A DNA stretch of 64,000 nucleotides from Streptomyces sp. 130 (GTDB taxonomy: Bacteria > Actinomycetota > Actinomycetes > Streptomycetales > Streptomycetaceae). The translations under genes were made by a program, and so were the position numbers. Shown one piece after another: positions 32,004-40,929 of the stretch (within the stretch, counting starts at the first letter, position 1; every line of letters begins with the position of its first letter). The notes under the pieces were generated by a model that saw only the letters and a list, made by a program, of their open reading frames with translations, was not told where the DNA came from and searched no databases. The stretch is from assembly GCF_007096885.1 (NCBI RefSeq), contig NZ_VJNO01000014.1:62001-126000 (forward strand), read 5' to 3'.

Positions 32004-33290
32004 TCATCCACCTGTAGGCCCGTCACCTGGCACTGGGCTCGGTTCTCCGGAGTGTCGTGGCGCCGGAGACGCCGGCCGCCCCGTGACCGGTTCCCGGTCG
32101 CCTCGCGTGGCGACCGCCCCGGCGGAGAAGAGGGTCGCGGCGGAGAGGCTGCCCCAGAGGGCGGCCGGGCCGTGGGACGCGAGGGCGGTGATCACCGCCG
32201 GGGAGACGGCGAGGCCGAAGCCCGACGAGAGCTGGAAGCGGGCGAGGGCGCGGCCCAGGACACGGGCCGGGGCGAGGACCGTGACAAGGGCCGTGGCGCT
32301 GCCCGCGTACAGGATCTCGCCCAGCGTGCAGACCACGGACACCACGGCGACGGCCGGGGCGGCCCAGCCCGGCCCCAGCTGGGCGGCGGCGAGGAAGCCG
32401 AGGTAGGACGCGGCGAGCAGCACGCCCGAACCGGCCAGCACGAAGCCGCGGGAGAAGCGGGACATCAGGACCGTGACCGGCACCTGGAGGGTGACCACCA
32501 GCACGGTGTTGGCCACGAAGACGACCCCCGACCAGACCGGGGAGGCGTGCAACTGCGTGACGAGGACGAGCGGGAGCGCGACCTCGGGGACGTTGAGGCA
32601 GAACACGTAGATCACGTTGGCGGCGAGCAGCGCGCGCATCCGGGGCGCCGGCTCCTCGCCTCCGCCCCCGGCCGGGGCGGCGGGCGGCCGGGCGCGCACG
32701 CGGACCGAGCGGGCCAGGGCCGCCGACGCGAGGTAGGCGATGCCGGTGACCGCCGCCAGGGCCTGGAGCGCGGCCGTCCCGCCCGCCATGCACGCGGTGG
32801 CGAGCAGCGCCCCGGCTCCCAGGCCCGCGTTGCGCAGGGCCCGGCCGCCCGCGAGGGCGGCGTCGCGTTCCCGGCCGTGGGCGACCGTGGCCACGAGGGC
32901 CGCGTGGGCGGCGGGCCACGCCTGGTTGCCGATGCCGAGGAAGAGCGCCGCCGCCGTGAACAGCGGTACGTTCCCCGCCGGGGCGGCCAGCAGCAGCGCC
33001 ACGCCCACCACCCGGACCAGCATCGACGCGGCCACGACCGTGCTGCGCGCGCCCCGGTCCAGCCAGCGGCCGACGGCGGGCATGCCGGCCAGGCCCGCGA
33101 CGGCCCCGACCGTCATCGCGGTGCCGGTGGCCGGTGCGGAGAGCCCCAGCACGGACACCCCGTAGAGCAGCAGGAAGGGCCGCAGCAGGCCGGTGCCGAG
33201 CGCGTCCACGGCGAGGGCGACGGCATAGCGGGGGCCTCCGGAGGCCCGGACGAGGGCGCCCGGCCGCAGCTTGGTGGTGGTGGTTGCCAT
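32004..33290 (-). CDS. MFS transporter (drug-export type)
   Basis: A 428-residue major facilitator protein with about twelve hydrophobic segments and the loop 2-3 motif GRWLDRGARS typical of the superfamily. A cytoplasmic middle loop (about 200-225, Ala/Pro/Gly-rich) separates the two halves. It is divergent from a DUF5937/ArsR regulator 100 bp away, which probably controls it, as in many inducible exporters. The ATG at 33290 is preferred to one 6 codons earlier. Its C-terminal tail (PAPRHSGEPSPVPGDG) abuts the CIS relic and may have been altered by that junction. Confidence 0.85.
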   Translation of the reverse strand: MATTTTKLRPGALVRASGGPRYAVALAVDALGTGLLRPFLLLYGVSVLGLSAPATGTAMTVGAVAGLAGMPAVGRWLDRGARSTVVAASMLVRVVGVALLLAAPAGNVPLFTAAALFLGIGNQAWPAAHAALVATVAHGRERDAALAGGRALRNAGLGAGALLATACMAGGTAALQALAAVTGIAYLASAALARSVRVRARPPAAPAGGGGEEPAPRMRALLAANVIYVFCLNVPEVALPLVLVTQLHASPVWSGVVFVANTVLVVTLQVPVTVLMSRFSRGFVLAGSGVLLAASYLGFLAAAQLGPGWAAPAVAVVSVVCTLGEILYAGSATALVTVLAPARVLGRALARFQLSSGFGLAVSPAVITALASHGPAALWGSLSAATLFSAGAVATRGDREPVTGRPASPAPRHSGEPSPVPGDGPTGG

Positions 33291-33330
33291 GGCGTCCACG
33301 GTGCGCACGGCCCGCCAGGCGGCCCCGCCG

Positions 33331-33349
33331 GTTGACCGACACCGTCAAT
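33331..33349. promoter_or_regulatory. Inverted repeat in MFS/ArsR divergent promoter region
   Basis: GTTGAC-N7-GTCAAT: ttgac (33332-33336) and gtcaa (33344-33348) are complementary, and each also reads as a -35-like TTGAC on its own strand. Placed about midway between the two divergent starts, it is a good candidate operator for the ArsR protein, overlapping both promoters. Confidence 0.5.
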
Positions 33350-33389
33350 CGACGCGGCCGTCCCCGGTCCGACCGGCGATGATGCGGAG

Positions 33390-34475
33390 ATGACGCTGAG
33401 CATCGACATCGCCGGCCTGCCCGAGGGGCGGCTGCGGTTCGCCGCGTCCCCGCTGGCCGAGCTGACCGCGATGCTGCACGTGCTGGCCGAGCCCGCGCAC
33501 CATCCGGAGCTCGCCGGCTGGGCGGCCGAGGTGCGGGCCGGGCTCCGGCCGGAGCTGGCCGAGCGGCTCACCGAGGCGGAGTTCCTGTGGCGTTCCTCCC
33601 GGGCCGACTTCCTGGTGCCCGCCCGTCCCCGGTCGGCCCTCGCCGATGAGCTGGACGACGTGGACCGGATCGACGACGAGACCTATGTGACGGCCGCGCT
33701 CGTCACCACGTGCGGCAGCAACCGGGTCCACTTCGGCGCGCCGTCCCCGCTCGCCGACGCGGCGGCGCGCGAACGGGCCCTGGACCGGGCCAGGGCGCGC
33801 GGCCCGCTCCAGGACGCCTTCGCGGAACGGCTCCTCGCGGACCCGGCCGCCGTGCGGGCCCGGGTGCGCGACACCCTCGAACAGTGCGCCGAGGCGTTCT
33901 TCGAGGCCGCCTGGGCGGGTGCCGCCGTGCGGCTCGCCAACGACGTCCGCCTGAAGAACGACCTGCTGCGGCGCCAGGGCCTGGGGGCGGCGCTGGCTTC
34001 GGTCTCCGGCGCGGTGGCCCTGGCGCCGGACGGCGGTCGCATCGTCGTGGACAAACTCCAGGACAACGCCACCTCCGCCCACGGCACCGGGGTGACCTTC
34101 CTCCCCAGCGTCTTCGGCCGCCCGCACCTGGTGGTCGTCCACGCGCCCGGGTGGCAGCCCGTGGTGCAGTACCCCGTGCCCGGGGCGGGTCCGGCCGAGC
34201 CGGTGCCGCTGGAGACGGTCACGCTGCGGCTGGAGGCGCTCGCGCATCCCGTACGACTGCGGCTGCTGCGCACCCTGGCCCGGGGCCCGCACACCACCGG
34301 CGAACTGGCCGACGCCTGGGAGCTGTCGCCCCCGGAGGTCTCCCGTCACCTCGCCGTCCTGCGCCGCGCGGGCCTGCTCACCGCTCGGCGGCACGGCCGT
34401 TACGTCCGCTACTCCCTCAGCGTGCCCGCGCTGTCGGGGCTGGGGACGGACCTGATGGCGGCCGTGCTGCGGTGA
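33390..34475 (+). CDS. DUF5937 / ArsR-family regulator
   Basis: A 361-residue protein with an N-terminal DUF5937-type domain (SIDIAGLPEGRLRFAASPLAELTA in part, ending near residue 260) and a C-terminal ArsR winged helix (about 280-350: LEALAHPVRLRLLRTLARGP, TTGELADAWELSPPEVSRHLAVLRRAG in parts). No metal-site cysteines are visible in the ArsR part, so the signal is likely sensed by the N-terminal domain. Divergent from the MFS gene, its expected target. ATG at 33390 with GCGGAG directly upstream. Confidence 0.82.
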   Translation: MTLSIDIAGLPEGRLRFAASPLAELTAMLHVLAEPAHHPELAGWAAEVRAGLRPELAERLTEAEFLWRSSRADFLVPARPRSALADELDDVDRIDDETYVTAALVTTCGSNRVHFGAPSPLADAAARERALDRARARGPLQDAFAERLLADPAAVRARVRDTLEQCAEAFFEAAWAGAAVRLANDVRLKNDLLRRQGLGAALASVSGAVALAPDGGRIVVDKLQDNATSAHGTGVTFLPSVFGRPHLVVVHAPGWQPVVQYPVPGAGPAEPVPLETVTLRLEALAHPVRLRLLRTLARGPHTTGELADAWELSPPEVSRHLAVLRRAGLLTARRHGRYVRYSLSVPALSGLGTDLMAAVLR

Positions 34476-34484
34476 GCGCCTTCC

Positions 34485-35867
34485 TCACGTGCGCTTGAAG
34501 TACTCGATCTCACCGAGCGCGATCGGGCGCCCGTCGCCCTGGCCCGCCGCCTCGCGGATCGTGAAGCGGATCGTTACGACGTCACTGATGCCCATCCGCA
34601 GGGTCTGCTCGCCCGGCTTGTCGGCCAGGGTCATCGTCTTCTCGTGGACCTTTCCGTCCTCCGTCGTGATGGTGAGGTCCGCCCGGGTGGGCCTGGCGCC
34701 CTTCTGGAAGACCTCCGCCTTCTTCGAAACGCCCGTGTGGACCGTGACGCCGACCAGCCGGAACGGGTCCTCGAACTCCGCGGTCAGCGCGTCGCCCGTC
34801 TTCGGCGCCCCCCAGTACGTGTTCGTCACCCCGTCCACCGCCGCCTTCGCCGGGTGGCCGTGGGCGGACGCGTTCGCGGTGACACGGGCCGGGGAGACCT
34901 CGCCCGTGCCGCCGAGCTTGTCGCGTACGTCCTCCACGACGTAACGCCCCGCCGGGACCAGCAGGAAGCCCGCGACCAGGAGGGCCGCGACGACCAGGGC
35001 GATGAGGGTCCCGCGCAGCAGCCTCCCCGAGCCCGCCCGCACCCGGCGGTTGAACGGCCACCGGGTCCGCCACCAGGGCAGCGGAGCCGCCTGGGCACGG
35101 GGCTTCAGGGGCTCGGCGCAGTTCCGGCAGAACGTGCGGCCCGGCCGGTTGTTCGTCCCGCACGACGGGCAGGGCTCGCCGTCCGGTTCGTCGTCCACCG
35201 GGGCCGTTCTGACGGTGGGCCGGGCCGCGATCGGTACACCGGGCCGGACCGCCCCGATCGGCTCCTCGGCCGGGGGTTCCGGCGGCCGCGGATGCGCCGG
35301 CTGTACGGGGACGGGTGCGGGGGGCCGCGGGGCGGGGGGCCGCGGGGCGGCCGGGTCCGGCCCGGGGGTCGGCTCCGGGTCCGGTGCGGGCGCGGCGGGC
35401 GCGGCCGGGCTCGGGGCCGTACGCGGCTCCGGGGCCGACGCGGGGGCCGGGTCCGGGGACCGCCGCCACGCCGAGCGCCGCGACGCGCGGGGCTCCGGGG
35501 CGGGGTCCGGGTCCGGCCCGGGCTCGGGCGCGGTCGGGCTCGGAGCCGTACGCGGGGCAGGGTCCGGCCCGGGCGCGGAAGGCGCGTCCGGGCTCGCGGT
35601 CGTACGCGGCTCGGGGGCCGGGTCCGGCTCAGGGTCCGGCCCGGGCGCGGCGGGCGCGGTCGTACGCGGGGCAGGGTCCGGCCCGGGCGCGGAAGGCGCG
35701 TCCGGGCTCGCGGTCGTACGCGGCTCGGGTGCGGGGTCCGGCGCCGGGTCCGGGTGCGGCACCCCGGGCCGTACTCGCGTCGACCACCCCAGATACGTAC
35801 CGCAGCTCCCGCAGAAGTCCTCGTCCTCCGCGTTGGCGGCACCGCAGGCCGGGCACGGGCGGGTCAT
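34485..35867 (-). CDS. Zinc-ribbon, single-pass membrane protein with discoidin-like domain; last gene of the CIS operon
   Basis: A 460-residue bitopic protein. It has a zinc ribbon CPACG...CGSCG (5-23) and a long Pro/Asp/Glu-rich repeat linker (EPRTTASPDAPSAPGPDPAP units, about 40-200). A second zinc ribbon (about 232-250), one transmembrane helix (about 285-308) and an external discoidin/galactose-binding-like domain (NASAHGHPAKAAVDGVTNTY in part) follow. Its start overlaps the gpI stop by 4 nt, so it is translationally coupled to the CIS. A bitopic adaptor called CisA, needed to bring Streptomyces CIS to the membrane, has a similar plan as I recall it; identity with CisA is inferred, not shown. 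Confidence 0.75.
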   Translation of the reverse strand: MTRPCPACGAANAEDEDFCGSCGTYLGWSTRVRPGVPHPDPAPDPAPEPRTTASPDAPSAPGPDPAPRTTAPAAPGPDPEPDPAPEPRTTASPDAPSAPGPDPAPRTAPSPTAPEPGPDPDPAPEPRASRRSAWRRSPDPAPASAPEPRTAPSPAAPAAPAPDPEPTPGPDPAAPRPPAPRPPAPVPVQPAHPRPPEPPAEEPIGAVRPGVPIAARPTVRTAPVDDEPDGEPCPSCGTNNRPGRTFCRNCAEPLKPRAQAAPLPWWRTRWPFNRRVRAGSGRLLRGTLIALVVAALLVAGFLLVPAGRYVVEDVRDKLGGTGEVSPARVTANASAHGHPAKAAVDGVTNTYWGAPKTGDALTAEFEDPFRLVGVTVHTGVSKKAEVFQKGARPTRADLTITTEDGKVHEKTMTLADKPGEQTLRMGISDVVTIRFTIREAAGQGDGRPIALGEIEYFKRT

Positions 35868-36406
35868 TCGGGGCTCCCTGTGATCTCGACCCGGCAGGTC
35901 AGGTGCGCCGGGCAGGAGGCGCGGACCACCGCCAGGACGCGGGACTCGTCCAAGGGGTGGTCCGATCGGACGCGGACCAGCAGTTCGCCGGTCGGGGCGG
36001 GCGGCAGCGCGGAGTCCGGCTCGGACGACCACGTGACGCCGCCGCCGTCCTGGATGTCCGCCTCCACGCCGAAGCAGAGGCGCAGGTGGTCCGCCAGGCC
36101 CTGGCGGGTGCCCCGGCGGCGGTGGATCTCCACGGCGCGGGCGACGGCCGCGCGGCGGCGGTCCTCCGGCCAGGAGGGGTCGATGCCCGCGCCGACCCAG
36201 GAGGACAGCCAGGGCAGGAAGTCGTCCGGGGTGAGGGCCGGGTCGAAGTAGGCCGGGAGGTTGTCGAGCGTGGACAGGACCGGCGCGAGGACCGTGTCCA
36301 GGCCCGCCGTGAAGCGCTGGGCGAGGTCGTCGTCCGCGTACAGGGCGGGCAGCAGCGCGCCGATCGGGTAGCGGCTGGGGAGGCCGGGGACGGCGGCCCG
36401 CGTCAT
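35864..36406 (-). CDS. CIS baseplate protein, phage tail gpI-like
   Basis: A 180-residue protein of the P2 gpI / TIGR02242-like tail family: FTAGLDTVLAPVLSTLDNLP, YFDPALTPDDFLPWLSSWVG, and EIHRRRGTRQGLADHLRL in order, with a C-terminal extension carrying PLDESRVLAVVRA. In contractile systems this protein is part of the baseplate wedge beside the J-like protein, which is encoded upstream. It overlaps the next gene by 4 nt. A 55-bp segment of its 3' end is duplicated at 31918-31972. Confidence 0.85.
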   Translation of the reverse strand: MTRAAVPGLPSRYPIGALLPALYADDDLAQRFTAGLDTVLAPVLSTLDNLPAYFDPALTPDDFLPWLSSWVGAGIDPSWPEDRRRAAVARAVEIHRRRGTRQGLADHLRLCFGVEADIQDGGGVTWSSEPDSALPPAPTGELLVRVRSDHPLDESRVLAVVRASCPAHLTCRVEITGSPE

Positions 36407-36459
36407 GAGCGCTCCCCGGTGCCGGTGCCTACGGAACTCATGGCGGCGGACCTCGTCAT
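36403..36459 (-). other. 18-codon linking reading frame between J and gpI genes
   Basis: An ATG overlaps the J stop codon (ATGA) and opens a frame (MTRSAAMSSVGTGTGERS) whose TGA overlaps the gpI ATG. It fills the only 49-nt gap in this part of the operon. It may act as a coupling mini-cistron, or be a chance frame; no homology is claimed. Confidence 0.35.
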
Positions 36460-38411
36460 GCGCGCGCCCCCGCAGCCGTCACCGCGACCTGGTGCTGGTG
36501 GGAGAAGACGAGCGCGTTGGCCGCCACGTCGATGCGGTCCACCGCCCCGCCGCGCCTCCCGGTCAGGGGATCGGCGGGGAACAGGCGGACCTCCTCGACC
36601 AGGCGGACGCCGGGCACGTTCTGGAGGGCGGCGAACACCTCCCCGTACTGCACGGGCCTGCCGAACGGCCAGCCGGTGCCGTCCGCGCCGCCCCTCAGCG
36701 GGTCGATGAGGCGGAAGAGCGCGTCGAGCGCGGCGGTCCGGACCCGGTCCGTGTCGCCCTCGTCCGCGACCAGCCCGGCGACGACGGTGACGCCCTGGTA
36801 GGCGGGGGGCTCGACCACCAGGCGGGTGCCGACGAGCCGCCGTTCGTCCAGGCGCCCGGCCACCGCCGCGAGGACCGGGTCCGGCGGGATCAGCTGCTCG
36901 AAGCGGAGCCGGCCGCCCTCGTCGGGGACCGCGTCGGGCACCACCAGGACCCGGACCGCGCCGCCCTCGCCGGGGGCGGCGGGCAGGCAGCGGACCCGGC
37001 GCAGCGAGGGCGCGGCCTCGCGGGCGATCGCCTCGTGGTCCTCGGCGGTGACGGCCCGCTCCTGGACGCGGAGGATCTGCGGCGCGCGCAGCTTCGCGTT
37101 CTCGACGGTCTCGCCGTCCACGCCGCCGCGCGCCGCCTCCCGGTTGTCGACCCCGGCGACGTACGGGACGGAGCTGCGCAGGACGCGGATCGCGCCGCGC
37201 GCCACGTTGCCGGCGGCGCCGCCGCCCGTGCGGTAGCGGGTGAGGCGGATGTGGGCGCCCTTGGCGGGCACCGCCCCGTACGCCCGCATGGTGCCGTCCG
37301 CCTCGCGCACCTCGGGCGGGAAGGCGAACCGGCCCGCGACGGCGTCGATCAGCACGTGCCGGTCGGCCGGGCCGGAGGCGGCGAAGTGCTCGACCGGGGT
37401 CCAGGTCTGCCAGCCGTCGGCCGAGGACACCTCCACGAGCGGCGGTTCCCCGTCGAGCAGGACGGGCGTCCGGGGCGCGGCGAAGGTCTGGCCCGCGACC
37501 CCCTCGGACGTCCCGAGCGCCACGTCGTACACGGTCTCCGCGTGCTCGACGGCGGCCGTGCCGCCGACCGTGAAGACCTCCGCCTCGCGGATCGTCGGGG
37601 ACTCGGAGTAGAAGGGCTGGCCGGGGGCGGCCTCGGTGACCCGGCAGCGCAGCCAGCCCGCGCGGATGCCGGCGGTGACGGACTCGGTGTGCCCGGCGGG
37701 CACGAACACCGTGATCTCGCCCGGCTTGTTGAGCCCGCCGGTGGAGTCGACGCCGGTCGCGCACGGCACCCAGCGGGCGCCGTCCCACGCCTCCCAGGCC
37801 AGCGGCGGCTGCCGGGGGTCGACGCCGACGCCCTCGACCCGGCTGTCCAGCCGCACGGCGACGATGCAGCGGGGCACGGCGGTGGGCAGCCCGAACAGGA
37901 GGGCGTCGCCGGGCTGGGGCCGGGCCTGGAAGCAGGGGATGTCCCGGCCCTCGGCGAGCGGCGCGGTGCGGTCGGTCTGCTCGCCGGACGCCGGGACCGT
38001 GACCAGGCGGACCAGGGAGCTCGGCACGATCGCCAGGTCCTCGACGGTCGAGAAGACGACCGCCTCCTCCGTCTCGCCGCGCGCGGTCGCCACCTCCGTG
38101 CCGGCCGGGAGGCGCACGGTGTCCGGCTGGGGCGCGGACAGCCAGAAGTCGACGTCGGCGCGGGCGGCCGTCGGCGGGAACAGCCGCACCCCGAGCAGGT
38201 CCAGGAAGGCGAAGTAGTTGCGGTCCGGCACCCGGTTCAGCCGGTACAGCAGCTGGTCGACCATGTAGGCGAAGGTCTCGATCAGCGTGACGCCGGGGTC
38301 CGACACGTTGTGGTCGGTCCACTCGGGCGAGCGCTGCTGGACGTACCGCTTGGCCTCGTCCACGAGCTGCTGGAAGCGGCGGTCGTCCAGATTGGGCGGG
38401 GTCAGGGACAT
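36456..38411 (-). CDS. CIS baseplate J-like assembly protein
   Basis: A 651-residue putative baseplate assembly protein (gpJ-like, TIGR02243-type). Typical segments are the start SLTPPNLDDRRFQQLVDEAK, WTDHNVSDPGVTLIETFAYM, LGVRLFPPTAARADV and the central ENAKLRAPQILRVQERAVTA. It forms the wedge of the CIS baseplate. Its ATG overlaps the gp25 stop (ATGA), and its own stop overlaps an 18-codon linking frame at 36403-36459 that leads to gpI. Confidence 0.92.
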   Translation of the reverse strand: MSLTPPNLDDRRFQQLVDEAKRYVQQRSPEWTDHNVSDPGVTLIETFAYMVDQLLYRLNRVPDRNYFAFLDLLGVRLFPPTAARADVDFWLSAPQPDTVRLPAGTEVATARGETEEAVVFSTVEDLAIVPSSLVRLVTVPASGEQTDRTAPLAEGRDIPCFQARPQPGDALLFGLPTAVPRCIVAVRLDSRVEGVGVDPRQPPLAWEAWDGARWVPCATGVDSTGGLNKPGEITVFVPAGHTESVTAGIRAGWLRCRVTEAAPGQPFYSESPTIREAEVFTVGGTAAVEHAETVYDVALGTSEGVAGQTFAAPRTPVLLDGEPPLVEVSSADGWQTWTPVEHFAASGPADRHVLIDAVAGRFAFPPEVREADGTMRAYGAVPAKGAHIRLTRYRTGGGAAGNVARGAIRVLRSSVPYVAGVDNREAARGGVDGETVENAKLRAPQILRVQERAVTAEDHEAIAREAAPSLRRVRCLPAAPGEGGAVRVLVVPDAVPDEGGRLRFEQLIPPDPVLAAVAGRLDERRLVGTRLVVEPPAYQGVTVVAGLVADEGDTDRVRTAALDALFRLIDPLRGGADGTGWPFGRPVQYGEVFAALQNVPGVRLVEEVRLFPADPLTGRRGGAVDRIDVAANALVFSHQHQVAVTAAGARA

Positions 38412-38818
38412 CAGCGGGCTCCCGCCTCGGGGATCGTGTAGAAGGGGAAGACGAGGTTGCGCAGGTCGTTGGTGGACCGGACGGTGTAGTGCACGTCGAT
38501 GTAGAGCGTGCCTTCCTCGACGGTGTCGTACGCGACGACCACGTCCCGGACCTCGATGCGCGGCTCCCAGCGCTCCAGGGACGTACGCACCTCGTGGGCG
38601 ATCCGCCCGGCGGTCGCGCCGTCGCCGGGTGCGAAGACGTATTCGTGGATGCCGCAGCCGAATTCGGGGCGCATGGGGCGTTCGCCGGGTGCGGTGCCGA
38701 GGATCAGGCCGATGGCCTCTTCGATCTCCTGCTCCCGCTCGACCATGCCGATGCCGCCGGTGGCGCCGACGCGCAGCGGGAAGCCCCAGCCGCGCCCGAT
38801 GAAGCCGTGCTCGCTCAC
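38411..38818 (-). CDS. CIS baseplate wedge protein, GPW/gp25 family
   Basis: A 135-residue gp25-like protein: GRGWGFPLRV near the start, EREQEIEEAIGLILGTAPGE, RPEFGCGIHEYVFAP and EPRIEVRDVVV are the standard family segments. gp25 is the sheath-proximal wedge component that nucleates sheath assembly. The GTG start at 38818 overlaps the PAAR stop (GTGA) and the stop overlaps the J start, so both junctions are coupled. Confidence 0.94.
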   Translation of the reverse strand: MSEHGFIGRGWGFPLRVGATGGIGMVEREQEIEEAIGLILGTAPGERPMRPEFGCGIHEYVFAPGDGATAGRIAHEVRTSLERWEPRIEVRDVVVAYDTVEEGTLYIDVHYTVRSTNDLRNLVFPFYTIPEAGAR

Positions 38819-39132
38819 AGCGCGCCCCCGATCAGGACGTTGGGCGCACCGGCGACGATCTTCGCGCCGCAGGTCGTCGTGTCGCCCATGCGGGCGGCGG
38901 GCAGCCCGCCGATCAGGACCGCGCCGCCGACGGCCGCCGCCGGGTTCGGCATGACGACGTTCCCCGGGCCGAGCAGGGCGTGCGGGGGCACGGCGCACAC
39001 GTGCAGGCTTCCGGTGACGGCGGCCGGCTTGCCGCCGATCAGCACGGTGGCGACGGCGACCGCGCCCGGGGGCGGGGTGCCGATGACGCCACCGTGGACG
39101 GTGGGGTCGCCCGTACGGGCTGCCTGGGGCAT
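38815..39132 (-). CDS. CIS spike-tip PAAR-domain protein
   Basis: A 105-residue PAAR-repeat protein (PQAARTGDPTVHGGVI at the start, then repeated VLIGGKPAAVTGS and VLIGGLPAARMGD). PAAR proteins form a metal-stabilised cone on top of the VgrG-like spike, encoded just upstream. H13 and later His/Cys residues (HVCAVPPH, TTCG) fit the metal site. No C-terminal toxin extension is attached. Confidence 0.94.
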   Translation of the reverse strand: MPQAARTGDPTVHGGVIGTPPPGAVAVATVLIGGKPAAVTGSLHVCAVPPHALLGPGNVVMPNPAAAVGGAVLIGGLPAARMGDTTTCGAKIVAGAPNVLIGGAL

Positions 39133-39159
39133 GGCTGGTGATCTCCTCGGTGGGACGCG

Positions 39160-40929
39160 TCAGTTGATGCGGACGAGTGCGGCCTTCAGGACGGCGAGCA
39201 GGCCGCCGTCGACGGTGACTCCGGTCTTGCCGGTGACGGTCACCGACCTGCCCTTCACCTGGACGTCTCCGGCGCCCGCGTCGAGCGTGATCCCGGTGCG
39301 GCCGAGCGACAGGGAGCTGAGGACCCGGGAGGTGCCGCGCGCGTACACCTTGAGCGCGATCTCGCCGCGCCGCTCGTCGAGCACGACCTCCAGCTGCTCG
39401 TCCCCGGTGGCCAGCCGGACGCCGGACGGGCCGCGCGGGGTGTCGAGCAGTTCGATCCGGTTGCCCGAACGGGACACCAGGGAGCGGCGGTTGACCTTGC
39501 CGCTGGTCGGGTCCACGAGCGGGACGTCGTGCGGGGACGGCTTGTCGACGCCGTTGTAGAGGCCGCCGAGGACGTACGGTGCGTCGATCAGGCCCTGTTC
39601 GAAGCCGACCAGCACCTCGTCGTTGACCTCGGGGCTGAAGACCCCGCCGCCGCCCTGCCCGCCCCACTGCACCGTACGGACCCAGTCCGTGACGTAGGTG
39701 TCGTCCAGCCAGGGGAACTTCAGCCGCACCGAGCCGCGTTCCTTGCCCCGGCCCTCGCGGATGTCGGTGACGACGCCGATCGCGAGGCCCGGCATGCGCG
39801 GGCCGGGCACGGGCGCCCCCTGGCCGCCGGTGAGGCCGGTCAGCGAGCGGTCCGGGTCGGTGCTGACCAGGACGGTCGTACGGTAGCCGCCCTGCGGGTC
39901 CAGGGTGTGGTGGGCGGCGGTCGCGGTGTAGCGCCCGGCGAACGCGGGGCCGACGTTGCCGAGGGCGACCGGTTCGCCCGCGCGCAGCTTCGGATTGCCC
40001 TCGGCGACCGCCTCGATCTCGCCGAAGCCGGAGGCGACCCGCCCGGCCACGGCTCCGGCGACCGAGCGGGCCTCGGCCTGGGTGCGGTACGGGGTGTCGG
40101 CGACGGTCATCCGGGCGTTCTTCCCGAACAGGGCGGCGGGCGTGGCCGGGTCGGCACCCGGGGTGACGGTGGTGGACCGGATCGACTGCTCCCGGGCGAC
40201 CAGCCGGACCTTGTTCTCCACGTCCCAGCCGCGCACCTCCACGCTGTCCGCCCCGTCCGCCCCGGTCAGCACGGCCCGGAGCGCCAGCAGGTTGCGGCCG
40301 TACTCCAGGACCATGGGGTGCTTGGACGCGGAGGTGGAGGGGGCCGGCGCCGAGGCGGCGGGCTTCGGCTTCACGAACTGGAGCACGCCCTTCTCGTCCA
40401 CCCGGACGTGCGCCCCGCACTCCCCCGCGAGGTACTGGAGGAAGTCCCAGTCCGAGATGTTCGGCTGGGTCAGCTGCTTGTACGTCACCGGGGCCGCCTC
40501 GACCTTCCCGCACGGCAGCCCGGCCCCGGCGGCGACCTTGCGGACGATGTCGGCGGCCTTCATGTTCCGGTACGCGACGACCTTGCGCCCGCGCCGCAGC
40601 CGGTGCGCCTTGGAGAAGGCGCGGACCACGGTGAACGAGCCGGTGGTGTCGCTGTCGAGCTCCAGCGCGGTCACCTCGCCCGTGAACAGCCGCTCGCGCG
40701 CCCGTTCCTGGACGGTGACCACGGAGATCTTCAGCTCGGTGCCGATCGTGATCCCGGTGGCGGTGAGCAGCGTGTGGTACGGGTCGCGGTACGTCAGCAC
40801 GGCGCTGTCGGGGAGCCCGATGTTCTCGTCCACCGCGCAGCTGACCAGCTGGGCGGCCCACGCCTGGGGCAGCTCGGCGGGCGCCTCCACGATGGGGTCG
40901 GCGGCGAAGGAGCGGGCGGGGCCGGTCAT
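39160..40929 (-). CDS. CIS spike protein, VgrG / gpD-like
   Basis: A 589-residue spike protein. The N-terminal gp27/late-control-D-like region (to about 385) is followed by a gp5-like OB fold (GVVTDIREGRGKERGSVRLK, then PWLDDTYVTDWVRTVQ and FSPEVNDEVLVGFEQG). A C-terminal repetitive beta-helix stalk ends in LVRIN. It trimerises at the centre of the baseplate and carries the PAAR tip. The ATG at 40929 overlaps the LysM gene stop (ATGA). Confidence 0.94.
   Translation of the reverse strand: MTGPARSFAADPIVEAPAELPQAWAAQLVSCAVDENIGLPDSAVLTYRDPYHTLLTATGITIGTELKISVVTVQERARERLFTGEVTALELDSDTTGSFTVVRAFSKAHRLRRGRKVVAYRNMKAADIVRKVAAGAGLPCGKVEAAPVTYKQLTQPNISDWDFLQYLAGECGAHVRVDEKGVLQFVKPKPAASAPAPSTSASKHPMVLEYGRNLLALRAVLTGADGADSVEVRGWDVENKVRLVAREQSIRSTTVTPGADPATPAALFGKNARMTVADTPYRTQAEARSVAGAVAGRVASGFGEIEAVAEGNPKLRAGEPVALGNVGPAFAGRYTATAAHHTLDPQGGYRTTVLVSTDPDRSLTGLTGGQGAPVPGPRMPGLAIGVVTDIREGRGKERGSVRLKFPWLDDTYVTDWVRTVQWGGQGGGGVFSPEVNDEVLVGFEQGLIDAPYVLGGLYNGVDKPSPHDVPLVDPTSGKVNRRSLVSRSGNRIELLDTPRGPSGVRLATGDEQLEVVLDERRGEIALKVYARGTSRVLSSLSLGRTGITLDAGAGDVQVKGRSVTVTGKTGVTVDGGLLAVLKAALVRIN

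Noticed and set aside
36403..38322. 639-codon minus-strand frame overlapping the baseplate J gene
   Set aside because: Out-of-frame shadow of the J gene with Arg/Pro-rich product; only its last 18 codons, between the J and gpI genes, were considered further.
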